Positions 25,301-36,769 of a stretch of 64,000 nt of DNA are shown in pieces. The stretch's first letter is position 1. Each line of letters begins with the position of its first letter. Under the pieces are notes generated by a model. It did no database searches, had not been told where the DNA came from, and worked only from the letters and a program-made list of their open reading frames with translations. Source of the stretch: Sycon ciliatum (Eukaryota; Porifera; Calcarea; Leucosolenida; Sycettidae); the NCBI RefSeq assembly GCF_964019385.1, contig NC_088643.1, positions 7,385,495 to 7,449,494 on the forward strand, read 5' to 3'. The translations under genes and the position numbers were made by a program.

Positions 25301-25330
25301 GTAATATCAGGGACACCCGCCATGAAATAA

Positions 25331-26950
25331 ACTGGACCTTGCCAAGGGGAATTGCCTGGCTAAACTGCTGAATTTCAATGGACATGAAAATGGTTGATCC
25401 TGAAATCACCATTTCTGTGGATGGTGGTCCCCGTCTTGCACTGCAGTTCTACGGTACTGGCCGGAGAAATCTAACCTCATGAATAAAAGCGGCTTCGGGC
25501 GACACACAGCCCTAGCACTACACTTATGGCTCTGTGTACTCAAACGTGGCACTGCTATAAATTATATTCATGAAGTTGAAGTTCTGAGTGGGTCTTATCA
25601 AGAGAACAGTGTGCCATTCCGGTCTATGGGATACAACACCATTTCCACCCCCCCCCCCCCCCCGCACTCGGCATTGATTTTCCTGCGTTATCCCAGGTAC
25701 CAGATGCAAGTACATACCCCTGACTCGCATGTATGCAATCTCGCTGCCCGCATACATGTATGAACCATCATCCACCTGTGGATCCACATCAGGGAGTACT
25801 TAAAATACGCGTTTTTAGTACTTCCTCATCCACACTGCCTACTGTCTATGACTATGTACAGGGCTTGCAGTCACCTGTTACCATGGTTACCCCTCATCCA
25901 CTGTTGCAAATGTCGGTTAGTTTTCTTCGTTACTGGAAATAAGGGAATCTTGTAAAATCTGGAAGCTTTCGCAATTTCCACGATGGGTGTGAACACGCAA
26001 AAGCAACTGAGCCGGCGTGAATCATGTAACTGTGGTACGGCTGAAAGCAAACAACATGACTTTGTAGAAACCTGGTTTTGTGTGAGGATACCCAACCTGT
26101 ATAGAACTACATGATTGTACTAAGTTTTGTAACGAGTCGTATTATGTATGAAAGAGTTCAACGGGTGAAGCGCGCACATCCAAGCAAGAACATGTGTAGA
26201 ACGCACAAAACGCACGAAATCATAGTTTTCTCCGAAACCATAATGCTTGTATGCTGAACAAGGCCCGCTTGTTGCATGCAGTTACAATACTCCCCACCAC
26301 CCACCATTGGCTATTTCTTGTGTGCCATAGTATTCGGAATAGGACTGCAACAGGATATTCTTTATGGCTGAGGAAATTGGAATCCCCGGTTGAATCTAAA
26401 CGAATGAAAGTCCTCTCGTGAAGAACATTCTAGGACCGTTGAGAATTATGACTAGTAGTGCATGCAGTTCACAGCGCTTGTCATGGCATATTTATGAGTG
26501 TCATGTTATTATGATGCAGGACAATACCATATTCCCGCAGAACATGTATAAGTCTCGCTGGAGTTAGGTGTGCAGTATATGCTGCACCCAGATATTTTTT
26601 CACAAAATACAAACATCGACTCAGTTTATTTGACCATCGTAATATAAGCCGCAGCGACGATTTTGGGGAATTATGAGTGTTTAAACTTTAAAGTGTGGCT
26701 TTTGCTCCGGGAAAATGTGGTGATCTGTGCCTGAATAATCTACGTGCTACTTTTGAAAGCAACTCTGGAGAAGCATTGCTATTTCACTTTGCGTTACCAT
26801 TCTCATCGTTTCATGCTCTTTGACGTGCATTTCCTCCTTTCCAATTTCCCAGAGTGTATCGTAGATCTTGAGACTAAGCATGTTCAGAAATCTGGTATCC
26901 AACTTTCCTAAAGCACATAACCTTCCTTCGCCTGGATTTGGAAATGAAAA
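25331..26950. other. Intergenic, no gene seen
   Basis: Contains a 16-base C run at 25,648-25,663. No open frame has recognisable features, and no repeat with clear ends was found. Confidence 0.5.
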
Positions 26951-27419
26951 GTAACAGAACCGTTGTTGAAGCCCTAGGGCTAGGACGTTCAGCCATTCGC
27001 GGGGTGCTGGAGTAGAGGAGGGCTGTGTAGAAAAATGAAGAGATCACCCCCGCATACCCATTGCGCGAAATCACGCGATACCTGTACATTTTCGATCTGC
27101 GGGATGAAGATGACGACGTCCATGCATCAGGTATCTGGGGGTAGTAAGATACTGGTATATTACTACTCCACGCCTCAAATCGTGCTGTCAAGCGTATGCG
27201 GAGGAGTGTAGCATGCCATCCCTTACACTTTCCAGCTCAGGGTTACCCTCGCTACCAATGGACGAAATTTCAGGGTCACAGCTTGCGCAACGGCTTTGTC
27301 CTGTTCGAATGGCCACTCGACATACTCAGCACAAATTTTCTATTGCATGCATGCACAAAATGTTCAACTTTCGTATTATTGGCGACTTTACCACCGTTGT
27401 GGAGGCTGGTTGGTGAGGA

Positions 27420-28496
27420 GCAGGTAGCCATCCTTGTGGAATCAAACACATGGTTCCACAGTGTGGCTGATTCCGCAAGAGCCAGGTCCATACGAGGAAC
27501 ATTCGCTTTGTCTTTTGCCATCGAAGTCGACCCTTGAAGCGGCATGGCTTGACCCTCACCAAGGGTGAGTTCCGCGACGGAATCCACTTGCGCTACGGCT
27601 GGCTTCCACAGCGACTGCCATCATCTTGCAGCTGTGGAGCCACATTTTCAGTCGCTCACGCTTTGTCTTGCCCCACAGGGGGGTTTCCGTCGGTGCGGCA
27701 CAATGAGGTGCGTGACCTCACTGCCCATATGCTGAAGCGAGTGGCTCACAATGTCTCCGTGGAGCCCCACCTGCAGCCGGTCACTGGGGAGCAGTTCCGG
27801 TATCGCACCGCTATCCAGACTGAGCAGGCCCGTCTCGACGTTGCGGCAAGTGGCATCTGGGGTGGCCGGTTTGAGCGCACCTTCATCGATGTGAGGGTTT
27901 TCAATCCTCATGCGACCCGCTCAAACCGCGCCACCTCCATTGCTTCCTGCTACACCAAGCACGAGAAGGAGAAGCGGCGCTGCTACGAGCAACGTGTCCG
28001 CGACATAGAGCATTCGTCGTTTGTTCCGGCCATATTCTCTACCACTGGTGGTTTGGGCAAACACGCGGAGTCGCTCTACAAGCGGATAGCTTCTCTTCAA
28101 GCCGCGAAGACTGGAGAAGCATACAGCTGTGTTATGTCTTGGGTTCGATGCAAATTGAGTTTTGCCCTACTCCGGTCCAGCGTGATGTGTTTGCGCGGAT
28201 CCCGGAATCTTCGGCCGGTGCAGTTGGACTCACCTCCCACCTTGGCGGTTGCTGAGGCGGGCATTCGCATTTGATACCATTTGCCTCTGGTTTTGTCTGT
28301 ATTTGCTTCGTCTCACGGTGCTCTTTTCATCCTACTACTAGTAGTTTTCAGCCCGCTATCGGGCGGCTGCACTCCAGCTCTGCTTTGCACTTCTCTTAAC
28401 TTCTTTTTCCTTTGACTTGATCATTGGTATTACATATAATTATCATGCTCTAAAGAGCCGCGTAAAAATCAAAAAAAAAAAAAAAAAAAAAAAAAA
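27420..28496 (+). pseudogene. 5'-truncated non-LTR retrotransposon, 3' end with restriction-like endonuclease (R2-type) tail
   Basis: An open stretch from 27,534 to 28,274 gives about 246 residues beginning KRHGLTLTKGEFRD. A Cys-x-Cys-x7-His-x3-Cys cluster (CSCGATFSVAHALSC) is followed by RHNEVRDLTAHML, EPHLQPVTGE, ARLDVAASG and FIDVRVFNPHA. This arrangement is that of the CCHC knuckle plus PD-(D/E)xK-like endonuclease found after the reverse transcriptase in R2-like LINEs. The reverse transcriptase itself is missing: upstream sequence is broken by frame changes, so the copy is 5'-truncated. A 3' UTR of about 195 bases ends in a pure 26-base A run (28,471-28,496), so the copy was made by reverse transcription. 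The clade assignment is inference from the motif order. Confidence 0.65.
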
Positions 28497-29570
28497 GTAA
28501 GTCACTTTCCTTGTTCTCAGTGTTTTTTACGTTCAACGTTTCTGAGATTTTTGAATTATTCACTTTTCATTCTTTCATAGTTTATTTCTTCATGTTCACT
28601 GCCTCACTTGCCTTCTGATCTGGAGAATGTGATGGAGGTGACTGTTGATTACTGCCTGGTATAACGGTTGTCGTGCTGTTGCTGTATTTCCGTCCTGCTC
28701 GCGACGTTGTAGATCACAAACAATTTGAAATCACATGAATTGTACTTACCGTCGTGCGTGCGGTATTAGGAAACACTGTGCAGATTAGATCGTCGCAATG
28801 TATCTATATGTGTGTCTGGTCATCCTGTGCCACGCAAGATCTCCAACCAGACGCATTCGTCCTCGGCCCTGTTGATCGATTGTCCACTCGTCTTTCCTTG
28901 AAGAACAATCGATTAAAAAAAATCGAGCTCGAGGACTTTTTGCAAAAAAACGGCTGAAAAAAGGAAGAAAAAAGGGTGCTCAGAATGAGATTCGAGTACA
29001 CAATCATGGTCCCAGCAGTTTATGTGGATGTCGCTCATAGATGCGCGATTTCGCGCAATGGGTATATTCTAGAATGACTGTACGACTGTTGATCTCTTCA
29101 TGTAACTGTTGATCTCTTCATGTAACCGAACCATTGTTGAAGCCCTATGAATGCATGACTGTTGATCTCTTCACTTTTCTACACAGACCTCCTCTGCTAC
29201 AGCATCCCCGCGAATGGCTGAACGTCGCACTAGCAGCAGAATCAACCACAAACGACAGCACTGCCTCAATGCTGACACACCCTCCAGGTGCGCTGCCACA
29301 AGGCACACTTTGCATTAGGCCTTATTTGGTGCATGGCTCACGTAAAGTTTGTCGAAAGAGCTGGCCAGAGGAAACTGTGTTGAACTCGCAAATGCAGCTG
29401 CAAGAAACCTCACTTTGCTAGTGGTGTGGATAGGGCAGTTTCCTCTCACAAACCTAGCTTGATCTGCCTCAATCGGACCCTGTCCGCTATGCTGCTATGG
29501 GAGGTTATCAAGTGGGTGGATATGTACAGCTGGTGCAATTGCCGATCTGCAAAATGGTCTCCGGTAATGG
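28497..29570. other. Intergenic, inverted partner of 26,960-27,075
   Basis: No gene seen. Segment 29,045-29,225 (GCGCGATTTCGCGCAATGGG and TCTACACAGACCTCCTCTGC) is a scrambled inverted match to 26,960-27,075 on the other side of the LINE remnant. Confidence 0.45.
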
Positions 29571-29577
29571 GGTGCAC

Positions 29578-29683
29578 TGCTATATGCTACTATACACTAC
29601 TATACACTGCTATACACTGCTATACACTACTATACACTACTATACACTACTATACACTGCTATACACTGCTATACACTGCTAG
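29578..29683. repeat. 10-bp minisatellite CTATACACTR, about 10 copies
   Basis: Units CTATACACTA and CTATACACTG alternate head to tail. Any frame reads YTLL/YTAIHC-type repeats and is not a gene. Confidence 0.95.
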
Positions 29684-29697
29684 GTCATGCAAGGATA

Positions 29698-29898
29698 CAG
29701 TACTGTTGCGAGTGTTGGTCGCCGAAGAACTGGGGGGGGGGGGGGGGGTCGACTCCAAGCCTAGACCGTCCTTTTTTCATGTATAGCAGTCTATGCCCAG
29801 TTGAGTCCCCGTCCGTGCATACATTGGTATGCTGTGCTTGATGAAATTCTAGCCTGGTCGTTTTTCGGCACTCCATACTTCGGCGCCCGACAGTACTG
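29698..29898. mobile_element. TIR element, GGCGCCGAAGAAC family (short copy)
   Basis: TA|CAGTACTGTTGCGAG...GGTCGCCGAAGAAC at the left; the right end reads inverted CAGTACTGTCGGGCGCCGAA. It contains a 17-base G run (29,732-29,748). It sits directly after the CTATACACTR minisatellite. Confidence 0.6.
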
Positions 29899-29899
29899 T

Positions 29900-31040
29900 G
29901 GACTATATCATTGTGAGGGTGTCCATATTTCAACCGGCCCGTGCCATTGCCGATCACTCTGATCGTAACACTTGCTTTGCTGTGTGACTTGCTCTGGAAT
30001 GTGCTATCAAGAGAGTGACAAAGTCATGACACCGAGAGTGTGCAGCTTCTGACCTTTCTGCATGGGTATCTGTTGCGGCGAAACTTCCTGGAATACATCC
30101 TATTTGGTGCAGATATGCGGCGGGAAGTACATCTGAGCTGCAGCTGTACAGAAAAAGACCTGCTTGAATACTGCTTGTGTGCACTACATTCCTAAATGAA
30201 TGATGTAATCCAGGAATTTCGTGGTGACAGCACCCCTTACGATCTGCACACTCATCATGTACTCTTGACGCCATGCAATAATACCTGTGACTGATCCTTT
30301 TCTGCCTGTCTCTTGCCTTGCCCTGCCAACTCTGAAGCCCCAGCGCAAAGAGACTCAAGGAAACTTAGTGTTGATGGACAAGAGACATCGAGCTACAGGA
30401 CACGAGACTCAAAGCTTCTCGCGAAACCCATGCTCCCATGAGTTCTTCACTGGGCACAGCAACCGTGATGCTGAGCACACAGCTGCGTTCGGCAGTATGG
30501 TCAAGACAAGACGCACACGCTGCCAGCATCCACTTTTGGGAATCGAGTCCAATAGTTATATTTTGCACAGGCTATCCTTACAGCATGTACTGCATGCGTA
30601 CCGTGTTCCTCTATTTCAATTTTTCACCTAAGGGATGCACGTCTTGCCTCCATTCTGGCTTGTAATTCATCGATTTCATTGCATTCTATACATTGGGAAG
30701 GCTACAGTGCAAGGTCCACGCATGCATGCCCTGCTGCTTCACTGGATCTTCTTATTCATATGGCGCATCGTGCGCAGTGCACTGTCGTTCTTGGGATGAA
30801 AGACGTTAGCAATATGTACGGCTTTCGGGACTTTTTCTTCGAGTATTGACAACTTCCCGATCAGTAGTCAAGGTCTAGCTAGCTGAGATTGCTAAATGAC
30901 TGCATAACCATGCACACACATTGGAATTCCAGTTCCGAAATTACTTTCCACCTTCCTACAAAATAATATGCATGTATAACTGTGTAGTTAAGACATGGTC
31001 AGTTCAATACAAATCCATTAAATTTGTTTATTTTGTATAT
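29900..31040. other. Intergenic, no gene seen
   Basis: Unique-looking sequence of mixed composition. Open frames of up to about 134 codons lack recognisable domains. Confidence 0.4.
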
Positions 31041-31042
31041 CA

Positions 31043-32098
31043 ATGGCAACTTATTTTTCAGTTTCTTGTGCCACAAGTATCAGTGCAATGCTTATCCACA
31101 TGTACCTCAAGTTACGCATCAACAGCACTGTCATGTGGATGCAAACGTGGAAACTCCAGCCCAATTTAGACAAGACAGAAGCCATGTATATTTCTTCATC
31201 CCCTCCTGATCAACCATTATTCTTCCCTGACTCGACTATGCCTATCCGTGTTGTTACTCAGCACAAACATCTAGGTGTGATGTTTGACTGCAAACTCTCT
31301 TGGGCTGCACATGTCAACTGTGTATGCAAGCGAACCAGTTCAGCCTTAGGGGTACTACAACCACATTGCACTCATTTGCCCATCCAGTGTAAACTATTAT
31401 TTTATCAGTGCTATATTCTCCCTATATTCGACTATTGCGATACCGCTTGGTGTGGCCTTTCTGACACAACTCTGAGCCAATTAGAAGTCCACCATAGATT
31501 TATACTTAAAATTCTTTACAACAAGGATCGATGTTTTCCTTCGGATGCCCTTTATCGACTTGCACACACTTCTCCTCTCTCCGTTCGTCATAAGCACCAT
31601 CTCTGTACACTGGTTCATAAGATATTTCTTCATAAAACCCCTTCACACATGATGAAGTACAATTGGTTTTCGACAAGCTCAACCCGTAACGCGCTCACCC
31701 TGCCTCTTGTTAAGTCAGCCCAGTATCTAAAGTCCCCTTTGTTTTCCGGCTACTCTCATTGGTTATCATTACCATACGGTCTGAAAACTTGTTCTTCTAT
31801 TGGTCAGTTTAAAGATCTACTATCACAACTGAACTAGACGCAATAATTATCATCGAAGAACATTCTCGAATACCTGGGTGATGCACGAATTTTGATAGTG
31901 CTCACTTCCGTTAATCGTTTTTCTTTGTAATTTTCCATTCATTTTCTGCTTTAATTCATATTTGCTTTGTTTTCCTAGCTTACTATTGCCGTGGCTGGCT
32001 CAACGCCCTTTTCTCAGGGGATTCTGTCCCTGCATTAGCTATGCTTGTCACATGCTATGAGATTGTGTCTAATAATAATAATAATAATAATAATAATA
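31043..32098 (+). pseudogene. 5'-truncated CR1/L2-like LINE, reverse transcriptase C-terminal end
   Basis: An open frame of 264 codons (31,043-31,837) carries the post-palm part of a reverse transcriptase: NLDKTEAMYIS, then HKHLGVMFDCKLSWAAHV, a long CKLLFYQCYILPIFDYCDTAWC stretch and the terminal IGQFKDLLSQLN before the stop. The motif order K-x-E...LGV-x-D-x-L-x-W is standard for CR1/L2/Jockey-group elements. The catalytic FADD block is absent, so the copy is 5'-truncated. About 230 bases of 3' UTR end in (AAT)n at 32,071-32,098, the type of microsatellite tail typical of that group. Confidence 0.75.
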
Positions 32099-32639
32099 CC
32101 CGTACATGATGGATTATAGATTTCAATTTTCTTTCACTACCAGGGTGTCGCAAACGTGAACATGTATTTTACAACTTTCCATAATTATGATCCTTTTCAC
32201 AGGGCTGAGCGATGGCACAATGTCTAGTTGAAAATTGTTTGACCTTCACGCACCGACTGTTCACAAACTGGACCAAGACACAGGCCTGTACTCCTGTCTG
32301 CCCTCCCCACTAGTATCGATATACTTGTTCAATCGTATTCTCATTATTCTGCATCGTGTACACTTGTCTGTTGATAATCCTACCAGATGCATTATTTAAC
32401 TCGGATGGTGAGCCAACGAGAGAGCTTGGAAGCTCAGGGTACTACAGGCTATGCTTTTTTGCCTTGATGACTTAGACAAAAAAAGCATTTAAAAAAAAGT
32501 AAATTATCGTGTCCGTTCCCGAAGGGAACTCACGACGGCCGCTAACACCCGGTAAACCCTAGCGGCAGATGCAGCGCCTAACGGTAACGAAACAAAAAAA
32601 GAAGCATAGGGATGTTATAAATTCTTATAAATTTCTACT

Positions 32640-33025
32640 TTTTGTTTTTAGACATTACCTGGGATTCGAACCCGCACTATCGCCCTGCATGCATCCCCCG
32701 ATACACTTCGCATACATACTAATTCTTCCAAGTTGCTTCACGTTATGATCTTGTATTTGAAAGCCCGATTTGAATACCTATGCATTGTGGCTAGCCGTCT
32801 TTGATTGTACGGTATGGTACGGGACAGTTACGGGACAGGTACGGGACAGGTACGCGACAGGTACGGTAGAGGGTAGTACGACACCATCTACCGCCTTGAT
32901 GACGGCAAAAAAAGAATAGGGATGTTATAAATTTTTCAATTCTCCTATTTTTCAGGCATTACCTGGGATTCGAACCCGCACTCTCGCCCTACATGCATTC
33001 CCCAATACACTTCGCATTCATATAG
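32640..33025 (-). repeat. Two tRNA-like (B-box) repeat copies
   Basis: ACCTGGGATTCGAACCCGCA occurs at about 32,657 and again at about 32,960, each followed by TCGCCCT(G/A)CATGCAT and CCGATACACTTCGCAT-like text. On the minus strand this is GGGTTCGAATCCC, the pol III B box and T-loop. No intact cloverleaf can be drawn, so these look like SINE-type derivatives and not tRNA genes. Confidence 0.5.
32800..32880. repeat. 11-bp repeat ACGGGACAGGT
   Basis: ACGGGACAG(T/G)T units occur four to five times head to tail. The motif recurs at 36,740 (GGTACGGGACAGATACGGGA) in the related repeat block. Confidence 0.7.
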
Positions 33026-33883
33026 TCCATCGGCCAAGTCTCAAAATCGAAAGTGGTGATGCACTGAGCTTCCAACTAAACGCGACCATACCCAGCACGT
33101 AGAGAATATATCAGAGAACACTATTCCGTTTGTTGGACGTGCCGAATTCAGTCCAGGGCGTCGATACGAAGCGTTCTTCGTCGCCGAGTTTTTTACTGTG
33201 CGCTCCATTTGAGAGTGCGCAGAGTTCTGATCGAGAGTTTTTTGAGCAGATTTTCAAATTTTTGAGGCTGTCAGCTGACAGCTGTCAACCCTAAATGGCA
33301 CTTAGTATGTGACAGGCAATAGGTTTTGGTGCCTCCGTATGCCTTCTAATAAGTTCTATCTTCCTTCGTTTCACTTCGCTGCTTCGCCCACCACCTCAGG
33401 AGATGACAGCGTACCTGCACTAGTCAGCTCTCGCTAACCCTGTCTCTCTTTCTCCGTCTTAGCGCTCGTCATTTGTGTCCTTCTGCTGTGGCGAGCTTGA
33501 TACTGTTGTGTCGTAGTTTTTAGGCAATAGTGGCTGTTGTTCGCGTGACGATCAGGATTTATGGAGAAAGACGACGACTCGCCAAGTTCCCATGCAGCCA
33601 CAGACGGCGTAGCAATTCTTACCGCCAACCCTTCGAGCAACGGAACCGGCCTGAGTTGGAAGTCGTGTGTGTGTAATTGTGCCACGATACGGATGAAACA
33701 CACAGGCTCACATGTGACGAGATGAAGATAATCTCAACAGGCTGACGGAAATCCAACAGGCTCACGGGAACGCTGCAGTTATGGTCGGAGACGCGGAGTT
33801 ATTTAGTCACTGGTAAATGTTGCATCGAGTGCTGTGTGCTCTAACACAATTGTAAAAATCATGAAAAAGCGAAAATAATGCAA

Positions 33884-34320
33884 TGGTGGGGCTGAGTGGT
33901 GTTCTGTGGAGGAGACGTCGCTGTCTCAGTATTCAACGCCGGACCCTGTATTTCAAGTCTGTGGTCATGCTCGATCATAAGTTTCTGTATGGCTCCAGTG
34001 CCTTCTCAGCATTGTTGGCGGGTAAGCACCTGGATCGTGTCCAAGTACTGCGGCTCTGGTGGCTTGAGGGATGTACGGGTGCTCGCCGTGCACCCCTGCC
34101 GGCAACCTGCTAGTGAAGCTTGGTACCTACTGTGTCCGGGAGATTTTCATCCAGAAGCTGATCTTCCTAGGCTGGAGCTGCTGCTACTCCTGTGCTAGCC
34201 CTCAACCACTGGCGCTCCTACTCGGCTCCAGTGTGGGCCATTAACCACCCTGCCCGATTTCGCACTGTTGCTATTCCACACCGTCAGCATTTAACTCTGA
34301 GGTCAGACCTTGATCCCTCC
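33884..34320 (+). pseudogene. Truncated, frameshifted copy of the CR1-like LINE ORF2
   Basis: Reading across two frames gives LWRRRRCLSIQ, YFKSVVML, SAFSALLAGKHLDRVQVL, then LLVKLGTYCVREIFIQKLIF and HPARFRTVAIPH. Each piece matches, in order, the C-terminal 170 residues of the intact ORF2 at 53,414-56,281. After the end of ORF2 both copies continue with GAGGTCAGAC. It has lost everything 5' of the thumb region and is dead. Confidence 0.8.
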
Positions 34321-34354
34321 CACCATATGCTATCTGTCTGTCTGCCTCTCTCTC

Positions 34355-34450
34355 ACACACAGATGTGCGCGCATACACACAAACACACATGCACACACAC
34401 ACACATGCACACACACGCACATGCACACACAGTGACACAAACATACACAT
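34355..34450. repeat. (CA)n microsatellite
   Basis: CACACA with GCGC and TGCA interruptions, at the 3' end of the LINE fragment. The intact copy also runs into a dinucleotide tract in its 3' UTR. Confidence 0.9.
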
Positions 34451-35074
34451 AGCCAACTTCTCTGTGTTTGGTGATCATCATCTGTTTTCTGATGTGCAAG
34501 CTCACCTCTGATGCCGATTACTTCCTTGCTTAGACCCGGTCTGCTATTAGACCAGTCTGCTCTCCCTTCACTCGCTTGTAAATCCTACTTGGAGCAGTAA
34601 GGTTGTGTCGCTGCTCCTACTGATGTCATTGTTGTGAAAGCAATATCATCGCCATTGGTGGTAATTTTCCACCGTGCATGAATCATTAACAATCATCATC
34701 TATGTGTCACGGCCTAACCATCCTCGTAACTCCCCTCATTGTGACTAGTGCTGTACCGTTGAAACCTACTTTGCTTCAGTGTATATTCGCTCCAAAGCTC
34801 TTGTTTTGTTGCATAGTGATCTGACGCAGTGTGCTATAGCCTATCGGGTAATATGGATAAGATTAGTACAGTCGGCATCGCCTATCGAGTAACCAGGTAC
34901 ATGCATAAGGATACTAGTACATGTATACCGGCTTAATGATATCGGAACACAAATAGCACTATGTGTGCAATATTCCTTTCTAAGCTCACGCTGTGCGGTG
35001 CAGATAGGTCATGTGTCGTTGCCAACTTGCCGCATGTGCATGTGCAGCAGAAAGGCACCACATGTCGACTACTA

Positions 35075-35583
35075 CAGTAAGATCGGGCGCCGAAGAACGC
35101 AGGGGCTCGAGCGCAGCCTAGGAAAGTTCTTAAATTTTTGATTCTAGCCGGACCGTTCTTATTCACACGCGCGCGCGGCAAGTCGAGTGACGTCATGACG
35201 TTTGTCATGTACATGTACATGTAGTGCAATGTAGTACTTCTAAACTAGTGCTAGTAGTGGGTGTCGTAAATGGGAATGACTGTACATGTAGCAGTTACTG
35301 TTTACACGTGTACATGACATGTACTCACCTCCCATACATGTACTTGTACAATGTAGATCTACGTGTAAATTCGCAACTTCGTGTAAGTACATGTGTGACA
35401 ACGTACATGTAGTCGTAACTTGAGCTCAAAGCCGATCAGTTAAATACTGCACTCATGTGGAAATTCCAAATTTTAAAAGTGTTCTTAAATCTGATAATTC
35501 TAGCCTGGACTGTTCTTAAATTTTGCCGGTTTTCCAGCCTGGGTGGTCTTCGGCGAGGTGTTCTTCGGCGCCCGATCTTACTG
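35075..35583. mobile_element. 509-bp TIR element with 24-bp perfect ends
   Basis: TA|CAGTAAGATCGGGCGCCGAA(GAAC) at the left is matched by the exact inverse ending TTACTG|TA at the right, with TA duplicated. CCTAGGAAAGTTCTTAAATTT near the left and TTCTTAAATTTTGCC near the right form further inverted sub-repeats. The centre is rich in ACATGTAC. No transposase is encoded. Confidence 0.85.
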
Positions 35584-36484
35584 TACTTATACTGTACAGC
35601 ATTGTGTGCTTACATGCATTTACGGCCTTGTGGATGCAATTGAGTCTCACATACATGTACATGAAATATTGCTTGTAGTGCGGCATCAGGTGTTAATACA
35701 ATGGCTAAATATTTTTCTCGCAATAATGACCGTATTCACCACAAGTGTGTTTATGTCCAGAGCCAACTCAAGTCCTGTATTATTTATGACCATGACAACA
35801 ATACTTCCGGGCTGAAATTCTTCTATGACAGGCATGAACACTTGCCTTACAATTGTTCGTGATTGTACGAAGTACATATTCGCTGTTGCATCAATTTTGC
35901 ACCATTTACATTGTAGTGCCACTAGTGGTATCACCTGCATGCGTATTGAGTCAAACAAGGTTACCTCTGTATAATTATGCTTATCGTGGCTATCAAGAGC
36001 TTCGATGCAAATTCCCAGCTGACGAATGGTGTCCAGCTTGTGTTCAGCTCAGCTGGCACTCACAACTCATAATAATTGCTCTCGAGACGCCAGATGAGAT
36101 GTTTCAGCTACAATGTAGACAAAACGTCCGTGTTCAAGAAAGCCGTCACTTCATCTTCTGTCCATCCTCAATAGCACGTTCAAGCAAATACGTCTGAAAC
36201 ACAGTAGCGACAATCCGACAGCGGCGACACGCCGTCTTCTCCGAATGAGCTTCTACCGTTCTAATTCAGATTCCCCCAAAAATGTCAAAATAAATAATAG
36301 ATTTCCACCAAGCTCGCTAGAATCTTGCGAACCGTCAACATGCATGCATTTCAAGTGTTCGAGCGTGCGTAGATTCTGCTCAGCGGCTCAAGAACATTCG
36401 CCAAGCGAAAAAAAGTCGATGAGAAAGATGTAATGGTGGACGAAATTACGAAAATCGGAAGAAGGTATTCGACCCAGTTCGACT

Positions 36485-36765
36485 ATCCTGGACTGGATTG
36501 GCAACGTCCAACAAACGGATTCGTATTCTATGGGGTCTCATGAGCTAGTGTGCCAAAGGGCGTTTAGTTGGAGCTTCAGTGCATCACCTTCGCCGAAAGA
36601 GGCCCTTTCTGAGATTTGGCTGATGGACTAATACTCTTTCTTCCAAGTACCAGTAGTTGCTTCACGTTATGATTTTTGCGTTTGAAAGCCCTATTTGAAT
36701 AGTGCGGCCAGCTGTATGTGGCCAACTGTGTTTGATGGTACGGTACGGGACAGATACGGGAAAGC
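36485..36765. repeat. Rearranged dispersed repeat matching 32,727-33,150
   Basis: 36,640-36,765 (CTTCACGTTATGATTTTTGC... ACGGGACAGATACGGG) is a direct match to 32,727-32,850. 36,485-36,610 (CGTCCAACAAACGGA; AGCTTCAGTGCATCACC) is an inverted match to 33,050-33,150. Confidence 0.6.
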
Positions 36766-36769
36766 GCCA

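Noticed and set aside
32650-32720. A functional tRNA gene on the minus strand
   Set aside because: Only the T-loop/B box is convincing. The acceptor and D arms cannot be paired, and the same text recurs 300 bases away as a repeat.
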